Origin: Methanocorpusculum sp.
GTDB lineage: Archaea > Halobacteriota > Methanomicrobia > Methanomicrobiales > Methanocorpusculaceae
NCBI GenBank assembly: GCA_017387505.1
Contig: JAFOFB010000015.1
Location: 287,469-351,468 of the forward strand
Reading direction: 5' to 3'
Length of the DNA: 64,000 bases
The notes under the pieces: generated by a model
The model's input: only the letters and a program-made list of their open reading frames with translations
Told to the model about the DNA's origin: nothing
Database searches by the model: none
Program-made: the position numbers and the translations under genes
Shown: one piece after another, positions 9,166-18,315 of the stretch
How the letters are laid out: every line of letters starts with the position of its first letter
How positions within the stretch are numbered: position 1 is the stretch's first letter

Positions 9166-10267
9166 CCACCTGCTGAATTCTCTTCAGCGCTTCTTTGATA
9201 TTTTCCTGTGATGCTGCATAACTCATGCGTGCATATCCTTCTCCAAGGCTTCCGAAGGCAAGACCCGGGGTAATGATAACATCGTTTGCAACAATTGCAG
9301 AAACGGTTTCTGCATCAAGCTTCGGGAAAGCATAGAATGCACCCTCAGGCATTGAAACATCGATTCCCATCTCGCGAAGTCCGGTGATTAAGAGCTTTCT
9401 GCGTGCATCATACTCTGCTCTCATTGCATCAACGGAAGACTGGTCTCCGGTGTATGCTTCAAGGGCTGCGTACTGGGCAATGGAGGTCGGGCATGCAAGA
9501 GAATACTGCTGAATCTTTACTGCCTGATCAATAATCTCAGTTGCTCCGGCCATAAATCCGATACGCCATCCGGTCATTGCATAGGTCTTACTTACTGCGT
9601 TGATGGTTATAACATTGTCTCCGAACTTTGCGGAAGAGACAAACTTTGTATCTCCGTAGCAGAACTTCTCGTAGACCTCATCAGAGAGAACAGTCACTCC
9701 ATAGTCAGCGGCTGCTTCAACTACAGCGCGGATTGTCTCTTCAGTTTCAACCATACCCGTCGGGTTTGCCGGGCTGTTTAAGACCATGACCTTGGTTTTC
9801 TTATCGCTGAACTCCTCTTTGAGTGCTTCGACATCTAAATGTAAGTCAGGGCGAAGGGCAACCGGTGCCGGCACTCCGCCTGCGAGTTTTGCAAGAGAGC
9901 CGTATGAGACAAAGCCTGGATTGTTAAATACAACCTTGTCTCCCTCTTCAACAAGAGAAGAAATTGCGGCATGCAAAGCGCCGGAACCGCCTGCGGTGAT
10001 TAAGACCTGTTTTGGAGTATATTCCAGTCCATTCTCACGCTTCAGTTTATCAGCAACTGCTGCACGCAGTTCGTCAATTCCTGCATTGTTGGTGTATCCT
10101 GTTTTACCTTCGGAAATTGCACGAATGGCCGCGGCTTTGATATTTTCCGGAGTGTCGAAGTCAGGCTGTCCAAGGCCCATGTTGATGGCATTTGGACCTG
10201 CCGCTTCGAACATCTTGCGGATGCCGGATATATCTATAGATGTGACGCGTTTTGCGAAGTCAGTCAT
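9158..10267 (-). CDS. PLP-dependent class I/II aminotransferase
   Basis: 369 residues of fold type I. The PLP-binding lysine lies in NAVSKTYAMTGWRIG (about residue 230). Earlier landmarks are PANPTG and LSDEVYEKF (the Asp that contacts the pyridine nitrogen). Similar archaeal proteins act on aspartate or aromatic amino acids; the sequence does not decide the substrate. Three bases separate it from the upstream phi gene and it overlaps the M42 peptidase, so the three form an operon. Confidence 0.9.
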   Translation of the reverse strand: MTDFAKRVTSIDISGIRKMFEAAGPNAINMGLGQPDFDTPENIKAAAIRAISEGKTGYTNNAGIDELRAAVADKLKRENGLEYTPKQVLITAGGSGALHAAISSLVEEGDKVVFNNPGFVSYGSLAKLAGGVPAPVALRPDLHLDVEALKEEFSDKKTKVMVLNSPANPTGMVETEETIRAVVEAAADYGVTVLSDEVYEKFCYGDTKFVSSAKFGDNVITINAVSKTYAMTGWRIGFMAGATEIIDQAVKIQQYSLACPTSIAQYAALEAYTGDQSSVDAMRAEYDARRKLLITGLREMGIDVSMPEGAFYAFPKLDAETVSAIVANDVIITPGLAFGSLGEGYARMSYAASQENIKEALKRIQQVVE

Positions 10268-10269
10268 TT

Positions 10270-10875
10270 TTACTCGATGTTGGTGTGGCGTTTCTGAAGT
10301 TCGCTTTCCTCAATCTGGCGCATGGTCATAATCGTAGAGATTACTGCATCCGAGAAAATCAGAGAAGAAGTCTCAAAGATGGTTCCAAGCGGAGCAAAGG
10401 AGCGGTGCTCTCCAAGCATCTGGCGAATTTCATACTCGTGAGCATCACAGGTTACAGGGTCACGCTGGGTTTCGATTTTGATAATGTAGTCAGCAATTCT
10501 TCCAATGCGTGAGTCAGGGTTTGAGGAGATAAGAGCAACCTTCGCACCGATTCCTTTTGCTGTCTCTGCGATATCTCCGATGGTCTTGGTGTTTCCAGAG
10601 CCAGAGAATGCAACGATTAAGTCTCCTTCAGCAATAGCCGGAGTGATGGTCTCGCCTACCACATAAGAGATAAATCCGGTGTGCATAAGACGCATTGCAA
10701 AGGATTTTGCAACAAGTCCGGAGCGTCCGGCACCCATTACATAGATGCGGTTTGCAGAAAGGACTGCGTGGACAAATGATGCAATCTGCTCTTTGTCGAT
10801 TCCTTTTGCAATTGCCTCGATACGGGTGGTCATAAGACACATCATGTTTGCGACAGAATTGCCTTCTTCAGTCAT
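10270..10875 (-). CDS. hxlB: 6-phospho-3-hexuloisomerase
   Basis: SIS-domain protein with GAGRSG, FSGSGNT and ISSNPDS sugar-phosphate-binding segments. It interconverts hexulose-6-phosphate and fructose-6-phosphate; in archaea this ribulose-monophosphate route supplies pentoses. The frame is open 60 bases further upstream, but a TATA box on the - strand (TATAAAG at 10904-10910 of the + strand) lies about 28 bases before the ATG at 10875. I therefore choose that start, giving 201 residues. The partner hexulose-phosphate synthase is not in the window. Confidence 0.85.
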   Translation of the reverse strand: MTEEGNSVANMMCLMTTRIEAIAKGIDKEQIASFVHAVLSANRIYVMGAGRSGLVAKSFAMRLMHTGFISYVVGETITPAIAEGDLIVAFSGSGNTKTIGDIAETAKGIGAKVALISSNPDSRIGRIADYIIKIETQRDPVTCDAHEYEIRQMLGEHRSFAPLGTIFETSSLIFSDAVISTIMTMRQIEESELQKRHTNIE

Positions 10876-10903
10876 AGATAATTCTATATTTGTTCTCATA
10901 GGG

Positions 10904-10910
10904 TATAAAG
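10904..10910 (-). promoter_or_regulatory. TATA box for hxlB
   Basis: CTTTATA read on the - strand, about 28 bases before the ATG at 10875. The spacing fits an almost leaderless archaeal transcript and argues against the longer upstream start. Confidence 0.5.
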
Positions 10911-10973
10911 CGTCGGAAGCATCTTCAAGAAACATACTTATCTTCCTTCCCGTCAGATATCCTAAGTAAGATT

Positions 10974-13439
10974 ATGGCGGATATATCTCTCAAAGTAGAT
11001 AGTGCATATCCAAACGATCAGGGATATGGACGTGTGCGTCTTGACCCCAAGTCGATGGAGACCTTGGGTGTAACTCCCGGCGATATTGTAAAAATCAAAG
11101 GAGAGAAAACAACTTCTGCAAAGGTCTGGCGTGCTGCAACTCAGGACTGGAACCAGGGAAAGGTTCGAATCGATAAATACACTCGTGCTAATGCAGGTGT
11201 TTCCACAGGAGACAGGGTTACAATCTCCAAAATAGAAGAGGAAGCATCAGCAGTATATGTGGAACTGACCCCGCCTCCGGGAGTTCCTGACCAGTTACTT
11301 GACGGAAATAATTTTGATGCTGCAGCAGTCATCAACTTCCCGATATCTCTTGGAGACATTCTGCCGATTAAAACCCGTCTCATGGGAAATCCCGTAATCG
11401 AGTTCAAAGTAACCGCCTTAAAACCTGAAAACGCCTGTATCATAAGCCCGCTAACCGACTTTGAGATAAACGATATTGCAGAGTTTGAAGGTTCGAAGAA
11501 GATTACCTATGAGGATATTGGAGGCTTAAAAGCAGAACTTGCCCGTGTTCGTGAGATGATTGAGCTTCCAATCCGCCATCCGGAGCTCTTTGAAACAATC
11601 GGTGTAGAACCTCCAAAGGGAGTTCTTCTCTATGGCCCTCCTGGAACAGGCAAGACCTTAATCGCGAAAGCTGTCGCAAGCGAGAGCGGAGCAAACTTCT
11701 ACCCGATTGCAGGCCCTGAGATTATCTCAAAATACTATGGAGAGTCCGAGCAGAAGCTCCGCGAAGTATTCGAAGAAGCAGAGGCAAAAGCCCCTTCGAT
11801 TATATTTATCGATGAACTTGACTCAATCGCCCCGCGCCGCGAAGAGGTAACAGGAGAAGTTGAGCGCCGTGTTGTTGCCCAGCTTTTAACCATGCTTGAT
11901 GGAATCAGCTCAAGAGGTCAGGTAATCGTAATTGGTGCCACTAACCGCCCTGACTCTATTGATTCCGCCCTCCGGCGTCCGGGACGTTTCGACCGCGAGA
12001 TTGAGATTGGGGTGCCTTCTGAAGAAGATCGCTTAGAGATTCTCAAAATCCACACGAGAAACATGCCGCTTGAAGGCTCTGCCGCGTTCCATGCTGTACA
12101 GCATCCAACAGACCGTTCCGTTCAGAAGTATGAAAACAGCCGCGAGAGGCTTTTAGCATCTCTTGCTTCTGCGTCACGCGGATTTGTCGGAGCTGACCTT
12201 GCGGCTCTCGCACGCGAGGCGGCTGTTATCGCTCTTCGCCGTCAGGTTGATTCAGAGTGTCTTGAGAATGAAAAAATCCCGGACGAGATTTTGAAGTCCC
12301 TTGAGGTCACAAAGGCTGACTTCATCTCCGCGATGCATAAGATTACACCTTCTGCCATGCGCGAGATTGCTCTTGAGACTGCTGATGTTTCATGGACCGA
12401 TGTTGGGGGATGCGGAAATGCTTTAGCTGATGTTCGCGAGTCGGTTGAGTATCCTCTGACCAGAAAGGAAAAGTTCGCAGCTCTTGGAATCAGACCTCCA
12501 AAGGGAGTTCTCCTATATGGTCCTCCAGGAACCGGAAAGACCTTAATCGCCAAAGCCGTAGCTCACGAAAGCGGAGCGAACTTTATCGCGATAAAAGGCC
12601 CTCAGCTTTTATCCAAATGGGTTGGAGAGTCAGAGCGTGCAGTACGTGATATGTTCAAGAAAGCAAGACAGGTAGCGCCTTCTGTTCTCTTCTTCGACGA
12701 AATCGACTCCTTAACGCCGTCCAGAGGCGGCGGCGAAGGTGGACGTGTTCTTGAGAACGTCTTGAACCAGATTTTAGCTGAGATGGATGGTATCGAGGAA
12801 CTGAACGATGTTGTTGTTCTTGCCGCATCCAACAGACCTGATATCATCGACCCGGCGCTTCTAAGAAGCGGACGCTTTGACAGACTGGTCTATATTGCAG
12901 AACCGTCAGCAGAAGATAGAAAGGCCATCTTAGCTGTCCACACAAGAACCATGCCGATTGAGGGTTCAGTTATGGATGAACTTCTCGAAGGATTATTCGG
13001 AATTACAGAGGCCGATATCGAGGTGCTTTCAAAGAAGCTCTCGGGCCGTGAGGTTACTGTAAAACAGGTATTAGCATCCGCAAAGAAGTTCGCTCGCGAC
13101 TCTGAAACACCGTTCTTTGAACATCGCCGCCTGGTTACATCTTTGTTTGCAAAAGAAGGTGTTCATATCAAAGATGCCGCACGCGAAAAACTGCTTGACA
13201 AACTCGCCAGTGAAACCGAAGGTTATGTTGGTTCAGACCTCGAAGGTCTATGCCGTGAAGCGGCTATGCTTGCACTTCGCCGCGGTGCAGACTTTGTATC
13301 TCCTGCTGACTTTGAAGCGGCAAAGAGCTCAGTTCATCCGACAATGAACCCGCGTGTCCGTGAGTACTACGAAGGAATCCGCCAGAGATTCAAGGGCGGA
13401 CTTCAGAAGGAAGTCCAGAACTTTATTGAGTATCAGTAG
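10974..13439 (+). CDS. CDC48/VAT family AAA ATPase
   Basis: 821 residues. N-terminal double-psi barrel and associated domain (about 1-175), then two AAA modules with Walker A motifs GPPGTGKT at 221-228 and 516-523, each followed by Walker B and a second-region-of-homology arginine stretch. It unfolds proteins for degradation or complex disassembly, probably feeding the archaeal proteasome. Both lid regions carry extra sequence relative to the usual MPL-ED-VDL segment: roughly 20 residues in D1 and about 65 in D2. The ATG lies close to a TATA-like stretch, so a short leader is likely. Confidence 0.95.
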   Translation: MADISLKVDSAYPNDQGYGRVRLDPKSMETLGVTPGDIVKIKGEKTTSAKVWRAATQDWNQGKVRIDKYTRANAGVSTGDRVTISKIEEEASAVYVELTPPPGVPDQLLDGNNFDAAAVINFPISLGDILPIKTRLMGNPVIEFKVTALKPENACIISPLTDFEINDIAEFEGSKKITYEDIGGLKAELARVREMIELPIRHPELFETIGVEPPKGVLLYGPPGTGKTLIAKAVASESGANFYPIAGPEIISKYYGESEQKLREVFEEAEAKAPSIIFIDELDSIAPRREEVTGEVERRVVAQLLTMLDGISSRGQVIVIGATNRPDSIDSALRRPGRFDREIEIGVPSEEDRLEILKIHTRNMPLEGSAAFHAVQHPTDRSVQKYENSRERLLASLASASRGFVGADLAALAREAAVIALRRQVDSECLENEKIPDEILKSLEVTKADFISAMHKITPSAMREIALETADVSWTDVGGCGNALADVRESVEYPLTRKEKFAALGIRPPKGVLLYGPPGTGKTLIAKAVAHESGANFIAIKGPQLLSKWVGESERAVRDMFKKARQVAPSVLFFDEIDSLTPSRGGGEGGRVLENVLNQILAEMDGIEELNDVVVLAASNRPDIIDPALLRSGRFDRLVYIAEPSAEDRKAILAVHTRTMPIEGSVMDELLEGLFGITEADIEVLSKKLSGREVTVKQVLASAKKFARDSETPFFEHRRLVTSLFAKEGVHIKDAAREKLLDKLASETEGYVGSDLEGLCREAAMLALRRGADFVSPADFEAAKSSVHPTMNPRVREYYEGIRQRFKGGLQKEVQNFIEYQ

Positions 13440-13821
13440 TAGTATTTCTAACAAACCCTATTTTTCCATATAGATAAAGGAATTGTCTGGCTTTAGATAC
13501 ATGAGGTAAAAACCGCAGACCACGCAGACAAAGCGACCAGTCGCTTTCGCTCCCTTCGGTCGCGAACTGCTGCCGCAGCCGCTTTGTGGTCGCATAAAAA
13601 AGATGGGCAATACTTTTTGGCAACGCCAAAGCGGCTGCGGCAGCAGCTCGCCGTAGGCGAGAGCGACGCGTTGCCTTGTCTGCGTGGTCTGCGGTTTTCC
13701 CTCCTCTATCCAAAGCCTACAATACATTTAATCTAAATCTATCTGAGGCTTTGAACGCGTGTAGTTTTTTCGCGTTTTTCGTTTTGTTTTCGCGTAGCTT
13801 TCGCGGGGGAAAATCACCTAC
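13440..13821. other. Intergenic region with nested inverted repeat
   Basis: 382 bases between the convergent ATPase and patatin genes. I see no gene. Short frames on both strands are created by the inverted repeat. The left edge carries a T-rich end (13459-13465) and a partial copy of the dispersed repeat family; the middle holds the nested palindrome. Confidence 0.7.
13508..13698. repeat. 191-bp nested inverted repeat, MITE-like
   Basis: Outer arms 13509-13531 and 13676-13698 are perfect 23-bp reverse complements. Inside them, 13569-13586 and 13627-13644 are perfect 18-bp reverse complements. Between the two pairs each side has its own small stem-loop (around 13532-13562 and 13648-13660). 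The element is GC-rich against its surroundings. Such architecture fits a non-autonomous miniature element or a large cruciform or RNA structure at the end of convergent genes. No transposase is near. Confidence 0.8.
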
Positions 13822-14676
13822 TCAGAAATCCAAAAACCTCAGCAGTTCATCCATCCGATTCACGGTGTCAGTATAACCGGTATCATACAGTGCTTCGAGT
13901 TTTACTCTGTCTTTGCAGACCGAACCAACACCGCAGCCGTTTGTCGGGGCGATTACAAATACACGTCCTGCTTTTTCTTCCGCGTCGATATATGAAAGCG
14001 TCTCGTTATATCTGATATGTCTGGTTGCACACTTTTTTACAAACTCAGGATACCGACGATACCACATTTTAATAATCGGCATCATCTTGTTTGACTCTTT
14101 CCGGTATCCTCTTACACGGGTTCTTACAACCACATTCTTTGTATATCCGTCAGCCTCGGCACGTCGGATTGGAATCGAATCAGAGATGCACCCGTCCATA
14201 TACAAATTACCGTCAACCACACCCGGTTTTGCAACAAGCGGCATTGAACAGGTGGCCTTCATGTACTCCATCTTGTGCCGCATAAAGTCAGTAGTCATCT
14301 GTATGTATTCAGTACCTCCTGTCTCCATATTCGTTACAACAACAAAGTATTTGCCCTTGTACTCCTCGAATGCCGCATAATCATATACATCAAGCTCATT
14401 AGGGATTTTATTGAACAGCATATCAGCCCCGAACAGGTCTCCTGTTTTTATCAGACTGTAAACACTGCAGTAATTTTTATCATCCAGGTAATCCACATTC
14501 ACACGGAAAGCGCGGCCTCTCTGTTTGGATACAAGACTTGCTCCGTGACATGCTCCGGCAGAGACTCCGTAAACAGAACTGAACTCTATATCATTATCCA
14601 GAAATGCATCAACAACACCTGCTGTATACACACCACGCATTGAACCGCCTTCAAGAACCAGTCCTGCATTGTACAT
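13822..14676 (-). CDS. Patatin-like phospholipase (RssA-like)
   Basis: 284 residues. The patatin features are clear: oxyanion-hole GGSMRG near residue 10, nucleophile elbow GVSAG near 38-42, and the Asp of the catalytic dyad in DGCISDSIP. Family members are serine lipid acyl hydrolases; this one resembles prokaryotic YjjU/RssA-type proteins of similar length and has no signal peptide. It is a single gene divergent from the downstream hydrolase; the substrate cannot be told. Confidence 0.88.
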   Translation of the reverse strand: MYNAGLVLEGGSMRGVYTAGVVDAFLDNDIEFSSVYGVSAGACHGASLVSKQRGRAFRVNVDYLDDKNYCSVYSLIKTGDLFGADMLFNKIPNELDVYDYAAFEEYKGKYFVVVTNMETGGTEYIQMTTDFMRHKMEYMKATCSMPLVAKPGVVDGNLYMDGCISDSIPIRRAEADGYTKNVVVRTRVRGYRKESNKMMPIIKMWYRRYPEFVKKCATRHIRYNETLSYIDAEEKAGRVFVIAPTNGCGVGSVCKDRVKLEALYDTGYTDTVNRMDELLRFLDF

Positions 14677-14748
14677 GAGTGAATATTGGTCGTCTCTTAA
14701 TATAAAGAGGGCATACTATTTCCCCTCACAGGTCTAATATATAGGGAT

Positions 14749-15975
14749 ATGGTTAGTTCAGGCGAACAGAAAATCCAGTGGGCATACCAGTACATGCCTG
14801 TTCTTCAGGCAATCCGCAAACGTTTTGAAGAGGAAAAGCCGCTTGCAGGACAGAAGATTGGTATGGCACTCCACGTAGAGGCAAAGACCGCATGCCTTGT
14901 CAGAACCTTAGCTGCCGGAGGAGCGGAAGTCTACATCACCGGATGCAACCCTCTCTCCACTCAGGACGATGTTGCAGAAGCCCTTCGTGAGGGCGGAATC
15001 GAGTGTTACGCAAAACGCGGATGCAACACCGAAGAGTACTACGAAGCAATCGACAAAGTTCTCGATGCAAAACCAACCTTAACTATCGATGACGGAATGG
15101 ACTTAATCAACCGTGTCCACATCGACCGCCGTGACTGCCTCCCGCAGATTGTCGGAGCATGTGAGGAGACCACTACCGGTATCCACCGCTTAAAGGCAAT
15201 GCACGCAGACGGAAAACTCGAGTTCCCGGTAATTGCTGTAAACGATACTCCAATGAAGCACTACTTCGACAACGTTCACGGAACAGGCGAAAGTGCTCTC
15301 TCTTCCATTATGCTTACCACCAACTGCCTTGTTGCAGGAAAGCACGTTGTTGTTGCAGGATACGGATACTGCGGACGCGGTGTTGCAACCAAAGCACGCG
15401 CTCTTGGAGCACGCGTAATTGTCACCGAAGTTGACCCGCGCCGCGCACTTCAGGCACACTTTGACGGATTCGATGTCTTAAAGATGTCTGAGGCAGCAAA
15501 GCTTGGAGATTTATTCATCACCACTACCGGAAACTGCTCTATCATCACCGGCGAGCACTTCCCGCTCTTAAAAGACGGAGCACTCCTCGCAAACGCAGGA
15601 CACTTCAACAACGAAATCACCATCCCGTGGCTTGAAGAGCACGCATCTGAAATCGATCACAGAGACGGAATCGACACCTACATTGTTGACGGAAAGAAGA
15701 TTCACTTACTCGCAGAGGGAAGACTTGTAAACCTCGCAACCCCGAAGGGAATGGGTCACCCGATCGAAGTCATGGACTTAAGCTTCGCAGTACAGGCACT
15801 TTCTGTTGAGTACATGGCAAAGCACGGCAAGGACCTTGCACCGGGTGTTCACGATGTCCCGACCGAAATCGATGAGTACATCGCACGCTTAAAGCTCGAG
15901 TCTGTTGGTGCTTCCTTAGATGAACTCACGCCTGAACAGATTGAATACATGGGAAGCTGGAACCACGGAACATAA
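14749..15975 (+). CDS. ahcY: S-adenosyl/S-inosyl-homocysteine hydrolase
   Basis: 408 residues. Family landmarks: GMALHVEAKTA near the N terminus, DDGMDL, the NAD-binding AGYGYCGRG, and LANAGHFNNEI. It splits the by-product of SAM-dependent methylation to homocysteine plus nucleoside. In several methanogens the physiological substrate is S-inosylhomocysteine after deamination of SAH, so both names are given. A TATA-like stretch (about 14698-14710) precedes the start. The gene stands alone. Confidence 0.92.
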   Translation: MVSSGEQKIQWAYQYMPVLQAIRKRFEEEKPLAGQKIGMALHVEAKTACLVRTLAAGGAEVYITGCNPLSTQDDVAEALREGGIECYAKRGCNTEEYYEAIDKVLDAKPTLTIDDGMDLINRVHIDRRDCLPQIVGACEETTTGIHRLKAMHADGKLEFPVIAVNDTPMKHYFDNVHGTGESALSSIMLTTNCLVAGKHVVVAGYGYCGRGVATKARALGARVIVTEVDPRRALQAHFDGFDVLKMSEAAKLGDLFITTTGNCSIITGEHFPLLKDGALLANAGHFNNEITIPWLEEHASEIDHRDGIDTYIVDGKKIHLLAEGRLVNLATPKGMGHPIEVMDLSFAVQALSVEYMAKHGKDLAPGVHDVPTEIDEYIARLKLESVGASLDELTPEQIEYMGSWNHGT

Positions 15976-15997
15976 ATCCCCTCCCTTTTTTTACATT

Positions 15998-16159
15998 ATG
16001 AACAAAGATAGAGTTGCCAGTGTCTTATTCCTCCTGGCTGCAATCTGCTGACGTATTGCTTGAATAATTGCTCTCTCTGCGGTTTACATCGCTTTAGCGG
16101 TTGTTTTCGTATGCCTGTCTGCAGTCTGGCATAGAAGAGCGAAAAAAGATAATTGTTAA
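15998..16159 (+). pseudogene. Small membrane protein remnant with two in-frame TGA codons
   Basis: From the ATG at 15998 the frame reads 17 codons, meets TGA at 16049, resumes for three codons, meets TGA at 16061, then runs to TAA at 16157-16159. If read through, it would give about 51 residues with two hydrophobic segments (around VASVLFLLAAI and ALSAVYIALAVVFVCLSAV) and a basic tail. The continuing hydrophobic pattern on both sides of the stops suggests a decayed small membrane protein. No homologue is recognised. Confidence 0.4.
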
Positions 16160-16512
16160 TTATTTGCTGAATTTTTGTTCTGCTTCCTGTTTTTAATCCA
16201 TTGAATAATTGTCATAATGACTGTTCCAAGCAGTATACAGATAACAAACCCGTACAGGACAATAATTCCAAATCTGTCCCATCCGGTAATGAAATTCATT
16301 GCATATTCACTGACGAGAATATAGATGGCACAAAGGCCAATTAACCCGAAGCGAAAAACTCTCTTCTGACATTTTTTAAGAAGAAGGTATTGGACTACAG
16401 CACCAATTAAGACACAAAGGTAAATCAGGAGTGTTAATGTTGGATTGCTCCAGTTACAGAATGCTTCAAAAAATCCAAATTCTATAAGCTCTAAAAAAAT
16501 AAGTTCCAACAT
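16156..16512 (-). CDS. Small integral membrane protein, unknown
   Basis: 118 residues with three or four predicted transmembrane segments (about 19-45, 51-64, 78-102) and a basic C-terminal tail ending KNRKQNKNSANN. I recognise no family. It sits alone, downstream of the mobA-like gene with 76 bases between them, and its last codons abut the small broken frame on the other strand. Coding is supported by the length and hydrophobic periodicity only. Confidence 0.55.
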   Translation of the reverse strand: MLELIFLELIEFGFFEAFCNWSNPTLTLLIYLCVLIGAVVQYLLLKKCQKRVFRFGLIGLCAIYILVSEYAMNFITGWDRFGIIVLYGFVICILLGTVIMTIIQWIKNRKQNKNSANN

Positions 16513-16588
16513 AGAAATATCTCCACAGAATGATTATTGGATATATCTCCGTCAGTTTTTATAATGGTTTTGTAAATAAATTGGGGTT

Positions 16589-17215
16589 TTATTTTTCCGG
16601 ATGCTTTTCTCTGTATGAGGCCTCAGGGCCCATAGCTAAGAGTTCATCCAATGTATTTACATTTCTGAAGGTTTCAAGTTCAGGGTCAAACTTTCGGAAA
16701 TCTTCAGGAGATACACGCTTTGTGTTTAATGCATGAATCATAGCATGAAGAGAAGCATCTGTGTGGGTTTTCAAGTACTCGCGTACAGCAGATACTTTGT
16801 AGACTGCATGGAGCGGTTCCATGTTGGAGTTTTCCCATTCAGGAATAATTGCGTCATAATCTCCGATGTTATCGAAGAGGTATGATACAATTGGTTTGTG
16901 GATTGTCGGCATATCACATGCGGCGATAAAGACAGTTTCTCCTTTGACCTCTTCGATTCCGGAAGCTATACCTCCGATTGGTCCAAGTCCCGGTTCTTTG
17001 TCCCAGGTACAGCGGACGATATCCGGAAGTCCTGCGAAGTGTTCTGTCTGCTTCTCGTTTTTGGCAACGATTACAATCTCATCAGCAATTCCTGAAAAAG
17101 TCATCACAAGACGCGAGATAAACGAACATCCTTTGTATGAGAAGAAGTACTTCTCACGCCCGTTTACACGTTTTGCCTCTCCGCCTGCTAAAATCATTGC
17201 TGATCTTATCGACAT
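16589..17215 (-). CDS. mobA: Molybdenum cofactor guanylyltransferase-like protein
   Basis: 208 residues. N-terminal nucleotidyltransferase signature LAGGEAKRVNGREK (about 9-22), with the basic residues that bind GTP, and a later AACDMP segment with the metal-binding Asp. MobA attaches GMP to molybdopterin for molybdenum or tungsten enzymes such as formylmethanofuran dehydrogenase. Related archaeal nucleotidyltransferases exist, so the specificity is inferred. The start overlaps the end of the panE-like gene by ten bases. Confidence 0.8.
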   Translation of the reverse strand: MSIRSAMILAGGEAKRVNGREKYFFSYKGCSFISRLVMTFSGIADEIVIVAKNEKQTEHFAGLPDIVRCTWDKEPGLGPIGGIASGIEEVKGETVFIAACDMPTIHKPIVSYLFDNIGDYDAIIPEWENSNMEPLHAVYKVSAVREYLKTHTDASLHAMIHALNTKRVSPEDFRKFDPELETFRNVNTLDELLAMGPEASYREKHPEK

Positions 17216-18120
17216 TTTAAACCCTCCTTGAAGTGTGTGAGATTAACTATTGTCTCATTGACCGGAGTTGGAATTCCATGTTTCTTTCCAAGATCTACAA
17301 TTGCTCCGTTGATATAATCAACCTCGGTGAGCCGTTTTGCCATGATATCCTGATACATGGAACTGTAGTGGGCGGCAGTTGGTGGAATCTTCTTGGTTCT
17401 CAGGAACTCAAGGTACTCATCTGCACTCTTTTGCGGAAGAACAATTCCTTCTGCGGCAGAAACTGCAAATGCCTCGCGGACAATTCCTTCGATGATATTC
17501 CATGCAGGCTCCTGCAGAAGCTCTCCATACGGACACTCCATAACAGCGCCTAACGGATTTAATGAACAGCTGTAGAATGCTTTGCCCCAGACAGCCCCTC
17601 GCACATTTTCTGATGAAATAGAACGCATGCCGCATTTGTTGAAGAGCCCGGTCAGAGCAGATACCTTATCATCTACACCTGCCGGGAAGCGTCCAAATAC
17701 AGTCTCTCCGCCGTCAACAGACACGTGAATCTCAGAGTCAGATACCCACTCAAAGCCCGTGATAATCATAGCTCCGATTACATTGTCTGTATATTCCGAG
17801 ATAATCTCCTCGTTTCCGATTCCGTTCTGGAGACTTACAACCTCAGCATCGCAGAAGATATCCTTGTATTCCTCGCAGATTCCGCGGGTTGCGGCAGACT
17901 TGGTGGAGATGATAATATAGTCCCATGGCCCTGCCGGCGGTTTTGTGCCGACGGAAAGAGGTATAGTCTCCTCGCCCCAGATTCCGGTCATGGTAAATGA
18001 ATTATTGGTAATCGCAGAAACACAGCGCTCGCGGCATACGGCAAACACCTCGGCATGCTTCGAGAGTTTGGCAGCCACGGTAAGGCCCACGGCTCCTGCT
18101 CCAAGTACTAAGATTCGCAT
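17206..18120 (-). CDS. panE: 2-dehydropantoate 2-reductase family protein
   Basis: 304 residues. Starts with the NADP-binding motif LGAGAVGLTVAAKL; later KSAAT, QNGIGNEE and a helical C-terminal domain with the catalytic Lys in RGAVWGKAFYS. It reduces ketopantoate to pantoate on the way to coenzyme A, or a related 2-keto acid. The length is typical. It is co-oriented and overlapping with mobA, so the two are translated together. Confidence 0.85.
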   Translation of the reverse strand: MRILVLGAGAVGLTVAAKLSKHAEVFAVCRERCVSAITNNSFTMTGIWGEETIPLSVGTKPPAGPWDYIIISTKSAATRGICEEYKDIFCDAEVVSLQNGIGNEEIISEYTDNVIGAMIITGFEWVSDSEIHVSVDGGETVFGRFPAGVDDKVSALTGLFNKCGMRSISSENVRGAVWGKAFYSCSLNPLGAVMECPYGELLQEPAWNIIEGIVREAFAVSAAEGIVLPQKSADEYLEFLRTKKIPPTAAHYSSMYQDIMAKRLTEVDYINGAIVDLGKKHGIPTPVNETIVNLTHFKEGLKCR

Positions 18121-18217
18121 TCTTACTTATTATTTGACCCTTCAATACAATAAAAGAAGTGATTGGATTTTTGACTTTGTATATGGATTCTTGATAATTT
18201 CAGAGCTCATTATTATA

Positions 18218-18315
18218 CATCAGATTATGTCTGATGTTGTTTTAGATTCTGCAATATTTTAAAAATATACTTCTCGTCAGAAGTGTTTATATCAGATTCT
18301 GACATAATTAGAAGT
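18218..18315 (+). promoter_or_regulatory. ABC importer promoter with repeated dyads
   Basis: TATA box at 18285-18292 (TTTATATC), 24-27 bases before the ATG at 18316. Around it are three dyad symmetries: CATCAGA...TCTGATG (about 18219-18237), CTTCTcgtcAGAAG (about 18270-18283), and TTCTgACATAATtAGAA over the predicted transcription start (about 18297-18313). The first and third share a TCTGACATAAT core. This arrangement fits a repressor that blocks initiation. Confidence 0.5.

Noticed and set aside
13458-13727. Short frames on both strands within the inverted repeat
   Set aside because: They arise from the palindrome itself and resemble no protein.
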